Positions 48,421 to 60,580 are shown, numbered from the stretch's first letter. The stretch: DNA of 64,000 bases from Isoetes taiwanensis (GCA_021234155.1 JAJEKV010000004.1:17607310-17671309), one strand, 5' to 3'. Numbers and translations: made by a program. Notes: generated by a model from the letters alone, not told the origin.

Positions 48421-49125
48421 AATATGAGGAAAAAGAAAAAGCCAAGCGAAAACGAGGTTTATGAAAATTGTTGGGGGAAGTACTTGAGAACAATGCTAAC
48501 TTAGTATGCTAGGTCTAATACCTTGCAATTGCAGAGTTGCATAGTTTTCTCGAAATCCCCACCTTAGGAATATGATATTATCATTGTTTCCCATGAGATT
48601 GCATTTGGCTCAAGTATTTCACTGAAAACTTTTAAGTGTTGCTCTAATTCCACACTTATCATACATTTGAATGAAAGCAAGTTTCAAAACACCTGAGAAT
48701 GTTGCAAGACCAACCTGAATAATGCAAGCATATATGAGTTTACCATTTGGTAGAGCTTCCGTATTACAGCAGACATATTTAGAACTATAAAAAGGACTAC
48801 TTTGTCAGGCTTTATTTGCAAAACTTATCCAAGGCATACTCTTTTCTTATTGGCACCTTGAACTAACTAGATCCTTATGAAACCGAACTAACTAGATCCT
48901 TATGAAACCTGGGACTTTCTGTCATGTCCTATCATCAAATAGTGAGATTTTCTGTGACATATCCTGGCAGCAAACAATGGAGAACAGATGCTGATAATAC
49001 AATTAAAAGGAATGTGAGAGGACTTTTGCATACTTTCTTTTGGTTGTGTGTTCGCTTGTAATATGATATGAAGACAGAGACTTGAAAAACCATTGTATGA
49101 GGCTTCTGCTACAATATTTTCGTTG
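48421..49125. other. Intergenic, nothing recognised
   Basis: AT-rich sequence. A 19-bp phrase ACTAACTAGATCCTTATGA is duplicated near 48863 and 48887. No gene seen. Confidence 0.35.
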
Positions 49126-49420
49126 CTACATAGGCACCACCTGTATAGACAAAAACACACAAATGGAGGCTAGCCCTGGCATTGTTGCATCCTTTAGCCC
49201 TAGCATTGTTGTATCATCTGTATGAACAATTTGGAAGGGGTTTATGAACGAATTGAGTGGTTGAAGAGGCTGGGGTTTATTCATATAAGGATCGGCAATG
49301 TCTTCATTCATAAAATCTAGGAAATCAACAAGGCAAAAACAAGATTCCGCCAACTCCAAAGATTGGGAAATCTTCTTAGGCTCGATGATGACATTAGAAA
49401 AAGCCTGAACGAGGGCTTGG
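49126..49420 (-). pseudogene. Possible GATA transcription factor N-terminal fragment
   Basis: From about 49420 downward the minus strand reads ALVQAFSNVIIEPKK and then ESCFCLVDFLDFMNEDIADP. Plant GATA factors carry a similar N-terminal phrase (FxVDDLLDFSNED). The GATA zinc finger itself is not present, and the frame stops at 49126. Without the finger this stays a weak call. Confidence 0.3.
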
Positions 49421-49574
49421 CTATGGCAAGGAAGAAATCGAAGGAATAGCCCTACTACTATAGGGCCAAATTATACCCTAGCAAAGCCTCGTGCAAATGG
49501 ACGAAAAGCAAGCCCCCTTAATGCTAACTAACATCCAAACAGCCCACCAAACAAATCTTGGCCATCCAAACCAT

Positions 49575-49605
49575 CGGCCCCGGCCCCGGCCCCGGCCCCG
49601 GCCCG
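49575..49605. repeat. (GGCCCC)n hexanucleotide run
   Basis: About five GGCCCC units in a row. The complementary strand carries GGGGCC repeats, which can form G-quadruplexes. Confidence 0.9.
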
Positions 49606-49937
49606 CATATCAACTTACCTCCCAAGAGTTTGCCCTTCACGCAACCCAAAAAAAAAAGTCAGGAAAAGGGAAATTGCTAAGCATGCATGCTAACCATAGG
49701 GACCTTTACAAAACAAACCTTGCTTCCCACTCTCATTAATGTGTCCCACAAGCAACACATACGTGGGATATTTCAGTATCCAAATGCATCTGCCCATTGA
49801 GGAACACAACATGTTCTTTAAACTACCAGGCGTACTGAACTTTGCTACAGAAAGTTGTACAACTTGATTATGAGCATGGCATTCTCATGAATGTCCAATG
49901 ATGAATTTCAAAACCACCATATCTTGTCATATGACTT

Positions 49938-51185
49938 TTACAAATAATGTGAAGAAAGTGCCTTTTCAGCAGCCATTGTTAATAGAGATCCACCATATGG
50001 TCGAGCATACTTGTAGAAAGAAATAGCCATAATCTGCATGGACATCCATCATATTAACACAAACATCCATAAAAGAAGATGATAACACATATTAAAAAAT
50101 ATACCTCGCCATTTTCAGATATGTGTTTCTTTGATCCACGACGAAAAAATGACATTAAACCAGTTTTCCCCTGTAAGTATACAGATTTCATAATCCACAA
50201 ATGTGTCAACGGTCATCTGATAAGCAAAGTTTGTTACCTTCCCTTTGAGTTCTGGTGCTGAAGACTCTTTCTCATGCATTTTGAAGTGGTTCCTACTATT
50301 AGGAATTAAAAATCTTGGTACAGGTTCCTTTGGCTGAAACATAGAAACAGATGAAGCTTTTGTAATATGGGAATCATATAATAAAGTAATGACCAGACAA
50401 AAATAAGTCACTAAACCTGTAATGTATCTTTTAATTGATCCTTCTTTTTTGGATGCCTATTGACGAAGGCATGGTATTAGCTGTTTTCTCCAATAATATA
50501 TTAGTAGACTGATCAAGCTAACAATACCTCTGGTTTTGTCTACATGTCATTGTTGGTACTCCAGTTAAAACCTGCAGTTCAATCAATAGTCCATACATGA
50601 GTAGAATAGAATATTGTAAAAACATACAAGAAATACAATTAAAGCCAACAACTAATACCTCATCTCTATGCCATGTGTGGATGTGATTTGGTTCAGTTGT
50701 GTCTAATCTTCTATTTACTAAACTCGCATCTTCATATATAGTGTGATATGGTGCAAATTCGGGACAGCTAGGCCTATAGTCAACAAAAGGTTTAGGCACT
50801 CGGTATTCCTTCTTCTCTCCAAATGTTGGTTCCATATGACAGTAATCAATCCTGGAAATGTAAATAATGTAAGATTACAAAGAAATCCTAACTAGGATTC
50901 CAGAAAGGAAGCAGGAACAGGAACAACGTACTGATAACCGGACGTCCCAGTTGAAGAAGGGAATATATTGTTCATCTTTAAGTTTTGGAGGGTTTTGCAA
51001 TGTTTTCCACCATCATGTCTTTCATATACATAATCAGATGGAGACGGTGCAACCATCTAAAGTGAAATTATGGAAAAAGAGGTCATGCTTTGTAAGAGCT
51101 TTATTTGCCACAGAAATGGGGTACGTACCGTATGCATATAGGTAGATTCGAACCTTCCTAGACATTTTGCTGGTTGTGCCTCCAT
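49938..51185 (-). CDS. Intact eight-exon gene, 238 aa, function unknown
   Basis: Built from splice sites on the minus strand. Exons: 51185-51129, 50056+1000-50932 (that is 51056-50932), 50851-50659, 50571-50528, 50456-50417, 50333-50238, 50170-50105 and 50033-49938. All seven introns are 67-87 nt with GT...AG ends, every phase agrees, and the sum is 717 nt with one stop. The product starts MEAQPAKCLGRFESTY and contains YRVPKPFVDYRPSCPEF (about residues 77-93), a DTTEPNHIHTWHRDE block (to residue 125), a Lys-rich linker, PRFLIPNSRNHFKMHEKES, SFFRRGSKKH and the C-terminus MAAEKALSSHYL. No signal peptide or membrane segment. It is basic, Pro- and Tyr-rich and lacks a known domain. The style recalls small ciliary microtubule-associated proteins, as retained in plants with swimming sperm, but that is only a hint. 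The start is the first Met of the first exon found; further 5' exons are possible. Confidence 0.65.
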
Positions 51186-51390
51186 CTTGGCTAAATTATG
51201 AAGTTGCCAAAGCTATGCCACCAAAGGATGTGCCCATTTTCCATGGAACCCAAGGTCAAACATCGCAATAATGGATGTCTATTCCCAGTGTTTTCCAATC
51301 ACATTTCACTCTATTTTTACTTTTTTACTCAGGAATCTTTTGATGTTTCTATACAAAAAATGGAAAACGAAAAACCAAATTAGTAAAATG

Positions 51391-51627
51391 CTGTTAGAAA
51401 TACAAAGCTCCTCAGTATCTACAATAAAACGTATCAAAACACAGAATCCAAATGCATCATCATGTCCCGAATAGGGCTCAGGACCACGCCCATAGTGAAA
51501 GATTCAGCGCTCACATGAGGAAAAGCGCACAAGAAAACAGAGAAAGCAGATCTATATACAGTGATCCGAGAATCCTTCATATAGGCCTCTATTTAGGTGG
51601 AGCTTAACGGCCATCTCCAAAAATAGA
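51391..51627 (+). repeat. LTR-like direct repeat, copy 1
   Basis: Starts TGTTAGAAATAC and shares with 54191-54456 the phrases ATAGTGAAAGATTCAGCGCT, AAGAAAACAGAGAAAGCAGA and CGGCCATCTCCAAAAATA. Both copies have the same orientation. The TGTTAGAAAT start is common in plant LTRs. The right end of this copy has diverged. Confidence 0.6.
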
Positions 51628-51646
51628 ATGTGCAACAAACTTCATA

Positions 51647-51806
51647 ATTCCAACATCCCCACTCAAAGAGATGCCGAAATACAATGAAGGCTCCCTTTGA
51701 ATCATGCTGATTTAATACTGAACACCTATCCAACTGAATTCCAACACCCCCCCTCAAAGAGATGCTGAAAATCAAAGAAAGCTCCCTTTGCATCAGGCGG
51801 ATTTAG
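51647..51806. repeat. Imperfect tandem duplication of ~70-90 bp
   Basis: ATTCCAACATCCCCACTCAA (about 51647) recurs as ATTCCAACACCCCCCCTCAA (about 51737), each followed by GAGATGC.GAAA and GCTCCCTTTG. Such C-rich phrases occur around Copia LTR borders. Confidence 0.7.
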
Positions 51807-53461
51807 CTCTAAGTGTAGGATCTCTACAAAAGAGAAGATTATGATTATGAAAGATATTCTTCAGTCTTCATACTGGTACAGACAAGAGACGCAGTGCAAG
51901 CTTGGCACAGATAAGGAACTACCGTCATTGTCCCGCACTGCCATTCTTAGCACTGCCACCATGACCTGCCAACATGATCCAGATACAAGAATGATCCTCT
52001 AGCCACATGCTAGAAAGAATGTTCAACACAAGGAGTCCTGGCTTGGCCCCTAGACATTCCTGGCACTGTCACCCAAAAGGTATCATGCAGTCGCATACTA
52101 GTGTTGATCCTCTATATCCTGAATACTCCCCAGCATATTCAGAAATCGGAGAGAAGTTCACAATTCAAGTACAAGATTTCAGATCCTTATTTTCATTGTC
52201 ATCTTTCGATTTGGGTCTATATTTAAGGGCGGTGGATGCACACCGTTCCTTACTACTGAAATAAAGACTGTAATGATTTGCAGGCTCCATGGCTCCCTTC
52301 AGGGTCCTAAATGAGCTAGTTAAATAAAATATACCATCTATATAACTTCAATCAGATGACTTTAATCATCTTAATTACTTGCTCTCATCTGGAATGCCAA
52401 GAATTTCAGCTGACATTCCAACTTCATCACGTATTCTACTTTGTCCCCTGCTTCCACTTTGCCCAGAACTAGAATCTTCATTGCTGCCACTTTGCGCCAT
52501 TTCAAGTTGACAACAAACCCAGAGCTACACACACTCTCGGGTCATCAAATATCTCATGCTACGGAAGAAAATTCCCCATATCTTCTTCTCAAAATCCCCC
52601 ACCATGTTATCTTCTACATTTCAGTGAGATTCACATGTATAAACTCTTTGAAACCCTTCATCATCTTATCATCTCATTTTTTGGATCCGTCATTCTTGCA
52701 TTTATCTTAACAGTACTTCTTTTGTTTATATACTGCCCCTTGTTGAGAAAACAAGCCTACAAATGATGATTACTGCAACAAATCCTTGAGCACTCCTTGC
52801 TTGTTCTAGATTATCAATATCCATGATAACCATACATCAAAATGAATTTGCACCAGATCCATTTGCTGATGCTTGGAATCCAGCACCTTCTCCACCATAC
52901 CATGCTCTTAATCGTGGCATTTCTTGCTAGTTTCTGTCCAGCAACTGAGAAAACACCGTGACTGCAAAAACACTGGGTTTGGGCTGTGGTGGAAAATCTG
53001 GTTTTGATGTACTTTGCCTTAGATCTGGGCTTGATCTGGTCTTTGCATCCAAAGAATCAGATTGCCCCCAAGAGAACTAAGAAAGAGTACGCATGCTGGA
53101 GACAAATCCTCAAGGAAGATGTGAGTCTGGCTGAGCAGCTTCCATGATAGAACTGACCATGCCAGAGAGGATGGTATCAAAAATCTGGCAAGGTTGCAAT
53201 CATCTGGTACAAAGATGATCAAACACATGCCACCCAATGCAGCATACTTCACCCCATATCCATGCTCCACTATTCCGCTGTGTTGTTGCAATTACCCCTA
53301 TTGCAACTACCCCTACAACCACTGCACTGGTATGGGAAGGAGGGTATGCATTGCCTTCACTGCAGAGCTTGATTTGAGAAACTCCACTTGTGAAACTCCA
53401 CCTGTAGCGCAGTAGTGATGCTAGTTTCTACTGTAATAGACTAGAAGCTTTGCCATGTGAA
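51807..53461. other. No recognised gene
   Basis: AT-rich sequence between the LTR-like copy 1 and the cupin gene. Small open frames (for example 52007-52264 and 52441-52710 plus) show no family features. No reverse transcriptase, integrase or protease motif was found, so an autonomous retroelement is not present here. Confidence 0.35.
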
Positions 53462-53950
53462 TCACATACATGGACTTGGAGCCACTGTTAGATGCGCAGG
53501 AGGTGGCGGTGGAGACCAGCCAGGTGGTTCAGATCCTCCGATGAAACCAGGTGCATAGTCGTGACTCTTACCAGTTGGAGGCCTGAATTTCCTCTCCCTC
53601 GGTGCAGGGGAATAAATCTCTTTTCCCTTCCTGCTTTCTGGAATTGGTGGAATGAATTTGGCACCGGCCATATCCGCGCCAAAGTATTTGTCAATGAAAC
53701 CAAGAAGGAAATAATATTTCTCCACATCTTCATAGCAGTCCCAAGTGCACGACAATCCCTTGGGAACCATTGCAACATCACCAGCTCGGAATTGCCATTT
53801 GCTGCATCATCTGGATATACCCTCACTCTTCCTTCTCTGAGATAACACATTTCTGCCACGTCGCATTTCCAAGGAAATTTGCTAGCTTTGCAGGTCCATC
53901 ATTTCCAGGCAGGAACATCAAGCTCAGCAAGGTGATATGCAGACACCAAG
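53462..53950 (-). pseudogene. Small cupin protein (Cupin_3, ureidoglycine-aminohydrolase-like fold), frame broken
   Basis: From about 53950 downward. FPWKCDVAEMCYLREGRVRV is the first cupin strand pair with the Glu of the metal site. Then VYPDDAANGNSE follows, then in the next frame AGDVAMVPKGLSCTWDCYED, the second half of the barrel. The C-terminal extension has KYFGADMAGAKFIPPIPESR and a Pro-rich end. Plants have several such small single-domain cupins of unclear substrate, often predicted plastidial. At least two one-base breaks (near 53877 and 53792) interrupt an otherwise complete domain, and the N-terminus upstream is unclear. It lies between two LTR-like direct repeats. Confidence 0.6.
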
Positions 53951-54190
53951 CTTTTCTTCCCAATGAGGAGTTGGAGGAGGCTTTGCGACAAGATCTTCAT
54001 GGCTTAAGAAATGACTCAAAATTACTACAAATAGTTCACGGAGACGATCAATCGAGGCAAAAGAACTTTGTAAGAGAAAAAAAAATTGTTCGAAGAGCAA
54101 ATGCAGTAGGCTGAATAATGAAAACATGCAATCCAAGAGATTATGAAAAGCGACTTAAGCGACCTTGTTGCATGATGTGGGCCCATAACC

Positions 54191-54456
54191 AGTTAGAAAT
54201 ACTGAGCTCCTCGGTATCTACAATAAAATGTATCTAAAGACAGAATCCAAACGCATCATCGTCATGTCCCGAATAGGGTCGGGACAACAGCCATAGTGAA
54301 AGATTCAGCGCTCACACGAGGAGAAGCGCACAAGAAAACAGAGAAAGCAGATCTCGATACAGTGATCCAAGAATCCTTCATATAGGGACTCCATGTAGGT
54401 GGCCTCTATGTAGCTCAACGGCCATCTCCAAAAATAAATCTTAACATGGTACTAGT
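54191..54456 (+). repeat. LTR-like direct repeat, copy 2
   Basis: Same family as 51391-51627. It ends CTTAACA and is followed at once by TGGTACTAGTCAC, which resembles the tRNA-Met primer-binding site TGGTATCAGAGC that follows 5' LTRs of plant retrotransposons. This supports an LTR identity; the element's internal genes are not seen downstream. Confidence 0.55.
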
Positions 54457-55559
54457 CACACATGCCATCGATCATGGGGCGCAAAGAAAACTAACAGAGA
54501 GCTTAGTATATGAAACCAAAAGGTCTCATTCATATTACGATCTTATGCAATAGAACAAAATTCAGTTTTTCGGAAGAATTCGAACAGCAAGGCAATGGGC
54601 TAAGACCTGTTACACTTTCTAATGGTATGTAAGGATTTCAGAAACTCATGTATGTAAGATTTTGTGCAGAATGAGAATTAGGGTTGAAAAAAACAAGGTA
54701 CCTACCTCAATACGACCACGTTACTGATGCGAAATTTCCAGACTGCCGAAGTTCCAAAATGACGCAGCAACGGTGGATGATGAAGTCCTGCAATCGAACA
54801 GCTTAAGTATAGAATACTTCTCAAAATTGATGTAACGAATATCAGAGCCTACCTTTTCCACAATTTCGCAGCAGTATTTGGTTCATGGTGCTACTGCGGC
54901 AACAGACAAGGAAAATCCAGGTAATCAAGCAACGCGACTATCGGGAAAGACACGAACGACAATTTTTTTAGGCCGTTCATTTTCTAAGATACAAAAAAGT
55001 GCTGATGCCCCAAAAGGAACTGCTCTCGGTGACGGCCGTCGGATACACGATGGACGGCCAAGATAGTTTAGGGTTTTATCATAAAAATGGATAAAATATA
55101 ATGGTGCTTTCCCATGAGATTGGCGACTGAAAATCTGGGTCGAGGTAAAAAACTTGAGCATTGAGAAATGCTTGGTCATTACTTTTGATTCAGGTCAAAA
55201 ACCTGAGCCTTTGAGGTTGCGGCACCCAGAGAACTTGCACGCCTTGATCTGGACCTCAAGAAAACCTTGAGGTCGGAGGCCCATGGGAAAGCACCCTAAG
55301 AACAAAGTGGTCCCCAGGGTTCAAGGAACTTTTTAGTATCAAAGGGAAGATTTACTGTAACTTAAAATATATTGAATTATATTCCCATTGACCTCAAATA
55401 AAGAGTAGAGTAAATTCAAGAACAAATTTGCTACAATATTTTCATAAGATAAATTATTATAGTGCCAAAACCAAAAAATGTACTATATAAATAACTTTGA
55501 ATTCTCTGAGCTCTTGATAGATATTAACAGAATTGTCTTTGAATACCAACGTAACAGAT
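54457..55559. other. Intergenic, nothing recognised
   Basis: AT-rich. A short GC-rich inverted pair (GACGGCCGTC and its surroundings) lies near 55031-55065, and CTTGAGG/CCTCAAG pairs lie near 55215-55275. Confidence 0.35.
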
Positions 55560-56582
55560 TCAAATACTTCACATAGCTTTTGGACAGCGTTATGTCTGCT
55601 GAGCCACCTACAAGTCTAAGTGTGGAATATGCAGGCTCCTCCGCAATCTCTTAGATAACGTCCCCTTAGACTGCTATTTGAGAAATAAGTGGTTGCTCCA
55701 TTGATAAGCTTGTCGATCTTCTCACAAATCAGCTTGCAGCTTGGATGCTTGGCAATTGAATCAACACATAAATTGGTTCTGCGCACGACACAATGAATGG
55801 ATGTCATGTAAGGATGTTGTCCTTCAATCTAGTCGCCACTCCAGTTCTGTAACCAACATAACAGCAGCTCCATCAGACCCAAAAGCAACTATTTTCAGCA
55901 AATCTAAGTTGCTTTTGTTAAGTTTATCATGAATGGCTGCTACAATAGTCTTTGCATCAGCTTGTGGCAGGGACAGCATGCCTAAGAAAGCCTTCTTTGC
56001 TGGAATTGCCTAGATAAGTGGCATAAAGAATTAAGTTTTGAGTCACACCACTAAATCCACTATTATGCCAAACCATGGGCTTAAGTTTATCCTCTCCAAC
56101 AATTTCTCTTCTAATGATTTACTAATGCAGTTCAAGAAATCGCTATAAGCTTTATCATCATTGTAGAGTAATGGAGCAACCAATCCACAACCTCGAAGTA
56201 AATGTACCATAAGTACAAACTTTATATAAGCCAAGCTCCCTTTTCCTATGAAATAAGCACATTTAAATAGATTATCCAGCTCTTTATCAACAGATTCCTT
56301 CTTCTTTTTCTCCACTTTATGCAATGCATTTTTTCATGATGTTGCCACCCAAGAAGCATGCATGTGCTGGTTACTCTCAGCATGTTCTCTAAAAGCAGAC
56401 GTCCTTAAGTTAGTAGAACCCTCCTTACCAAATGCACTTCGACATTTTCGATTTTCCTTACAATATATGCAGTAAGCTCTACCATTGTCATGGTTAAACT
56501 GCAACCAATCATAATCACCTAGCCAAAACTCCTTCCACAATTTTCTAGCTTGTTTTATCCTTTCATGTTCAACATTAAGCAT
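55560..56582 (-). pseudogene. Second decayed hAT-type transposase with TTF/BED-like finger
   Basis: The N-terminal block (56582-56334) holds a finger typical of ZNF862-like hAT proteins: DNGRAYCIYCKENRKCRSAF, then NLRTSAFREHAESNQHMHAS. The next block (56324-56043) has LRGCGLVAPLLYNDDKAYSD and SPWFGIIVDLVV, the usual region just before the first catalytic Asp. A third block reads CVVRRTNLCVDSIA (55807-55616). Frames shift between blocks. It resembles the remnant at 394-2584 in kind but is not an obvious recent copy of it. Confidence 0.55.
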
Positions 56583-56589
56583 TAGGATG

Positions 56590-57904
56590 AGGGGGCATGA
56601 GAAACCCTCCTCATCCTAATAACTATATAAATATTAGGATATTGGAAGTTAAATTGCTTCAATGAGATTCTAAATGCTATATTCCTTGTTATTATTCTAT
56701 TGTTTAAATTTGGTTTTTCCGGGGTTCCGAAAACGTTTTGGATTTTTTTTTCAGGTTGGTTTTCTAAGGTCTAGAAGCTTTTAGCTGCCGGAAAACTTTT
56801 TGGGCATTCCAAAAATCGGGTTGCCTTTCGTATGACTTTTTTAATCTAGGTTTTTGTCCATTCCGAATTCTTCTTCTTCTATCTTTTGGCTTGGCTCCAC
56901 CTCATCCGATCGAGGGGGGAGTAGAGCTCGGCATGCAGGCCAACGTTTTTGCCTCCAAAACTATTTGCTCTAGACTTACGATCTACAGCCATGAATTTGA
57001 AGACCAGGTATAGGGTTTTGGGTTGCAGCTGATAATCGAAGCATTTGTTCTGTATGTTCCGGCACATCCACGGTATCCAGCGTCTTGAGGTTATCTGCAG
57101 CTCGAGGTTATCTGCAAAACCAATCTCTTGAAGTTTTTTTCATTTCCTTTTTTTTTTCATCCCCTTCTCTGATGCTTTTTATCTTCTTAATGCAGGGCAG
57201 CGTGTGTTACCAGAATCATCAACGTCATAGCAACACGAAATACGAAAACTTTCGTGTGCTGCATTCTTTACATATTTTAATGGTCGTTTACCCTAATCAC
57301 TAAGGTTTAAGTCGTTTCTGGATGGTGCTGCAACGCTAGCTCTTTGTAGGCACGCAACACAGATTGAGCAAAATCTTTACTGGACATTCCCCTCGCCATA
57401 GCCAAGCTCTGGCCGCAAGCCTTCTGCCGCAGAGCTGGTGATGTGCAAATTGTTTTGATAGGTATTTCGTTGATGGCAAGGTCTTGCATCTTATCTATAT
57501 TCAAGTGATTTGCATTATATCTGGTTTTGCAGTATGCAGGAGACTTAAGACTTTCATAGGTCATTTATTTTGTGCAGAGCTTCGGTGCTTACCACCTTGA
57601 AGTACTGCGCATCGCATAAGTACTTCAGCTTCCTTCTATTTTTTCTTCCTCCGCTCAAAAAATGTCAGAAGCAGGTCAATCGAGCAGCAGCTCTAGCAAC
57701 AAAAACTTCGGCATCCATGGAAAAGATTTGGATCTTAGTAAGCATTCAACAAATATTCTGGCATCCATGGCAACATCTTGGTAAGCAAGGTTCAATCCAT
57801 GATCTTTGTTTAACGTTCTTCTTCTTCTATTCGTTTGGAGGTTTTTAGGAGTTCGATTTAGAACATGATCTGCATCAGGGTATAGGAAAGTTTTTCTGCT
57901 TTCA
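56590..57904. other. Intergenic, nothing recognised
   Basis: T-rich sequence with several small open frames (for example 57307-57564 minus) of no recognisable family. Confidence 0.3.
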
Positions 57905-58024
57905 TCCATGGACGTTAAAAAAAACTATTCTATTCTATTCTATTCTATTCTATTCTATTCTATTCTATTCTATTCTATTCTATTCTATTCTATTCTATTC
58001 TATTCTATTCTATTCTATTCTATT
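57905..58024. repeat. SINE-like end with (CTATT)20 tail
   Basis: CCATGGACGTTAAAAAAAA is followed by about 100 bp of perfect CTATT repeats (57925-58024). The junction matches the one at 63950, which also runs into CTATT repeats. The open frame across it (FYSILFYSILF...) is only the translated repeat. Confidence 0.85.
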
Positions 58025-58459
58025 GCATTTGAGTCTGGTCAAAACAGTGTTGGAGATCATTTTTCAAATTTGTGTGTAAGTTTTCTTCACCATTTTCTAG
58101 CTATATTTGATATATTAAGTTTGTCCATCTTGATAATGGAGATTTGCAAAATTAAGATTGAGGCCATCGTCGTTTCATGCTTTCTATTGTATTTTCCTAT
58201 TTTACTTTGAAGCACTATATGATGTATTGTGAGTATATTTGCCAGTCAAATCTCTAGATCTTTTTCCATTGAGCCCCACTCAGACTGCAAGTCCATTTTA
58301 TAACTCATTACGATAGCCCTCCTGCAGTTTGATCAGCCTCGAGATCTTGCGATTAGTTTCCAACAGAAGAAACAGGAAACAAATTTCAAATTGTTTGCCA
58401 TTAGGAGCTTCTCATAAGTTGCATCTCTTCACTAAAGGCAAAGAAAATCTTATCTTATT

Positions 58460-58664
58460 TCTTTGATGCCCAAGGTCACGGGTTCAACGCCTCGTTGTGA
58501 AAGTGGCCATGCAATGTAAAGTTGGTGGGGGAAGGACCCACTTCAGCAATGTAAAGTGGTGGGGGCAGGACCCATCTGGGTGTGTTGTAAAGTGTCACAT
58601 GTCCAATAGGACGCTGCCTTGTGGCGTGACGTTAAAATCTCTTCTTCTTCTTCTTCTTCTATTT
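58460..58664 (+). repeat. tRNA-derived SINE with (CTT)n tail
   Basis: The head has a B-box-like GGGTTCAACGCC (near 58489). The body holds a tandem pair of CAATGTAAAG..GGTGGGGG units. The 3' end GCTGCCTTGTGGCGTGACGT runs into TAAAA and (CTT)n. RNA polymerase III heads and simple-sequence tails define SINEs. The 3' end is shared with 61995-62051. Confidence 0.65.
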
Positions 58665-59573
58665 TCTTAAGAAATTTGAATCCATTCGTTTGCTTGATCT
58701 GTTCTCTGCCCATTAGATATAGAAAGCTATTTGCATATCAATAGATGTCATAGGAACATTCTTTTTGTCTTATCTTATCTTATCTTATCTTATCTTATCT
58801 TATCTTTAAAGTTATATGCAAACATTAATTGCATACTCTTGCCAATTTAGTAGATGTTTGTTGATATCCTTATAGTGCTTGCTTTTCTCAATTCATGCTT
58901 CTAAACCTTCAAGATAAATATGTGAAAGATAGGCTGGCATGTCAAATATCAATCTTGTTAATTTGGGAATTTTCGGTTTGGCCAGAAACTTTTTGGAATT
59001 TTTATTAAGCGATTTTCCTAAGGTTTGAAGGGTTTTCAGTTATCGGATAAACTTCCCGACTTCCAGAAATCGAAAAAAAATTCAATGTGTTTTCTATGTC
59101 TATCTTTGACCTGCGGTATTCGGTGATATCGACGGGGAAGCTTTCAAAGATGGATAACATCTGTCTGCGTACATGCATTAGACGAATCCATTTATCCGGT
59201 ACTGCCGAGCATTTGTGATCTACCGACAAGCCTCCAAGAAAACGTCTTTGGGCGCCCCAGGGGTTCCATGATTTTGCATAGACCAGACTAAAGACTATCT
59301 GGTCCAGAATCGTGCAGGTAAGGCCATTGCTTTGGAGCCCCCTTTCTGTTTTGAGTTTTGTAATTTATAAATGCTTATATTGTTCTGCTCTCTCGAATCG
59401 TGATATCTTATTGTCTTTTCCCATGCAACGAAATTATCAGATATAGCTAGAGTTGTTTGCCTTTATGTGTTACTTTTTGTTGATCTAGAAGGTCTGATTT
59501 TTATGGCCACAATCGATATTGCTTATTCCTGTAAACAATATAACACAGAAACACTACCGTGCTAAGCAGAATC
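58665..59573. other. Intergenic with (CTTAT)n run
   Basis: A perfect CTTAT microsatellite occupies about 58769-58806. The minus-strand frame at 59005-59229 has no known family. Nothing else recognised. Confidence 0.4.
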
Positions 59574-60112
59574 TTACTTACTAGATTGTAGGGTGCTTCT
59601 CTGATGCTCAACATGTATCTCAATAGAAAGTTTAACATCTTCTGTCATATCTGTCAATGACTGGGATCCAATATTCACGATGAACCCATGTACTAACTTT
59701 GGATGAGTCTCCCAATATTCGTGATGACCCCATGTACTATTCTTCTGTGAATGGATGAGTCTCCCCTTGGCAAGCAGCATAAAATTGGAAAATGCAGTGA
59801 GAATGGTACAGACGGTAATCTTATTTGGCTTCACTCTTTCTAATTGCATAAGGTAAAAAAATGTCTAACAGGTTTTCATTGGCTGCATTTGCTAAACAAG
59901 TACAGCTATTCAAGATTCCAAGGCATGTGACCCAAGAACTCTATAGCTTTGCTGAGATAGTTATACCTATTATACAAAGTGACCATAGAATACCACAAGA
60001 CCAAATCTGGTTCAGGTAGCTTATTTAATATCCGCCATGCATTATCTAGGTCCCCAGATTTTCCCACATCAAAAAGTGGAATCTGCCTTTTACTAGCAAG
60101 AAATAATCCCAT
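59574..60112 (-). pseudogene. PPR gene fragment
   Basis: The upper block reads KSGDLDNAWRILNKLPEPDL then VLWYSMVTLYNRYNYLSKA; the lower block, in another frame, reads MQLERVKPNKITVCTILTAF then LAKGRLIHSQ. These are the S, L and P repeats of a plant PLS-class PPR protein in the right order. Stops and shifts separate the blocks and no complete gene remains. Confidence 0.65.
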
Positions 60113-60415
60113 GAATGTTTCCGGTAATTTAGTTTCTATGCAGATAAGTCACTTTGGAGGCATTATTCTCAGAATAGTCAGGGACTTATTTTGTGGTGGA
60201 CAGCATCGTATTGTGGAGGCCAAGGATGAGCTTCAGCTTAACTTGAGGTAAAAAAAATGTACTTCCTTAACCGTGTGCTTTTTCTTCAAGCTTTAGGCAA
60301 GAAACAGAGGACTTTCTTTGCAGGATTTTTGAAGCATCAATGTAATGGATGCGCTTGCCCAAAGAATAGCTTCAGGTTATTCAGTGGCTTGATTTATGGT
60401 TTTCAAGTTTTCTCA

Positions 60416-60580
60416 CCTCCATAAACTATATTTATCTGCAATCTTCGGCTTGGCTTATCGTGTTTGCATCCTGGTAAGTGCTCATCCATCTCTTATTCAA
60501 CCTCCATAAACTATATTTATCTGCAATCTTCGGCTTGGCTTATCGTGTTTCCATCCTGGTAAGTGCTCATCCATCTCTTA
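60416..60580. repeat. Tandem duplication of 85 bp
   Basis: Copies at 60416-60500 and 60501-60580 differ at only a few bases. Each contains CATCCTGGTAAGTGCTC, a strong splice-donor-like site. Confidence 0.9.

Noticed and set aside
51391-54456. Complete LTR retrotransposon
   Set aside because: No gag, protease, reverse transcriptase or integrase motif between the two repeats; only LTR-like ends are supportable.
57908-58210. Open frame with repeated FYSIL units
   Set aside because: It is just the translated CTATT microsatellite.
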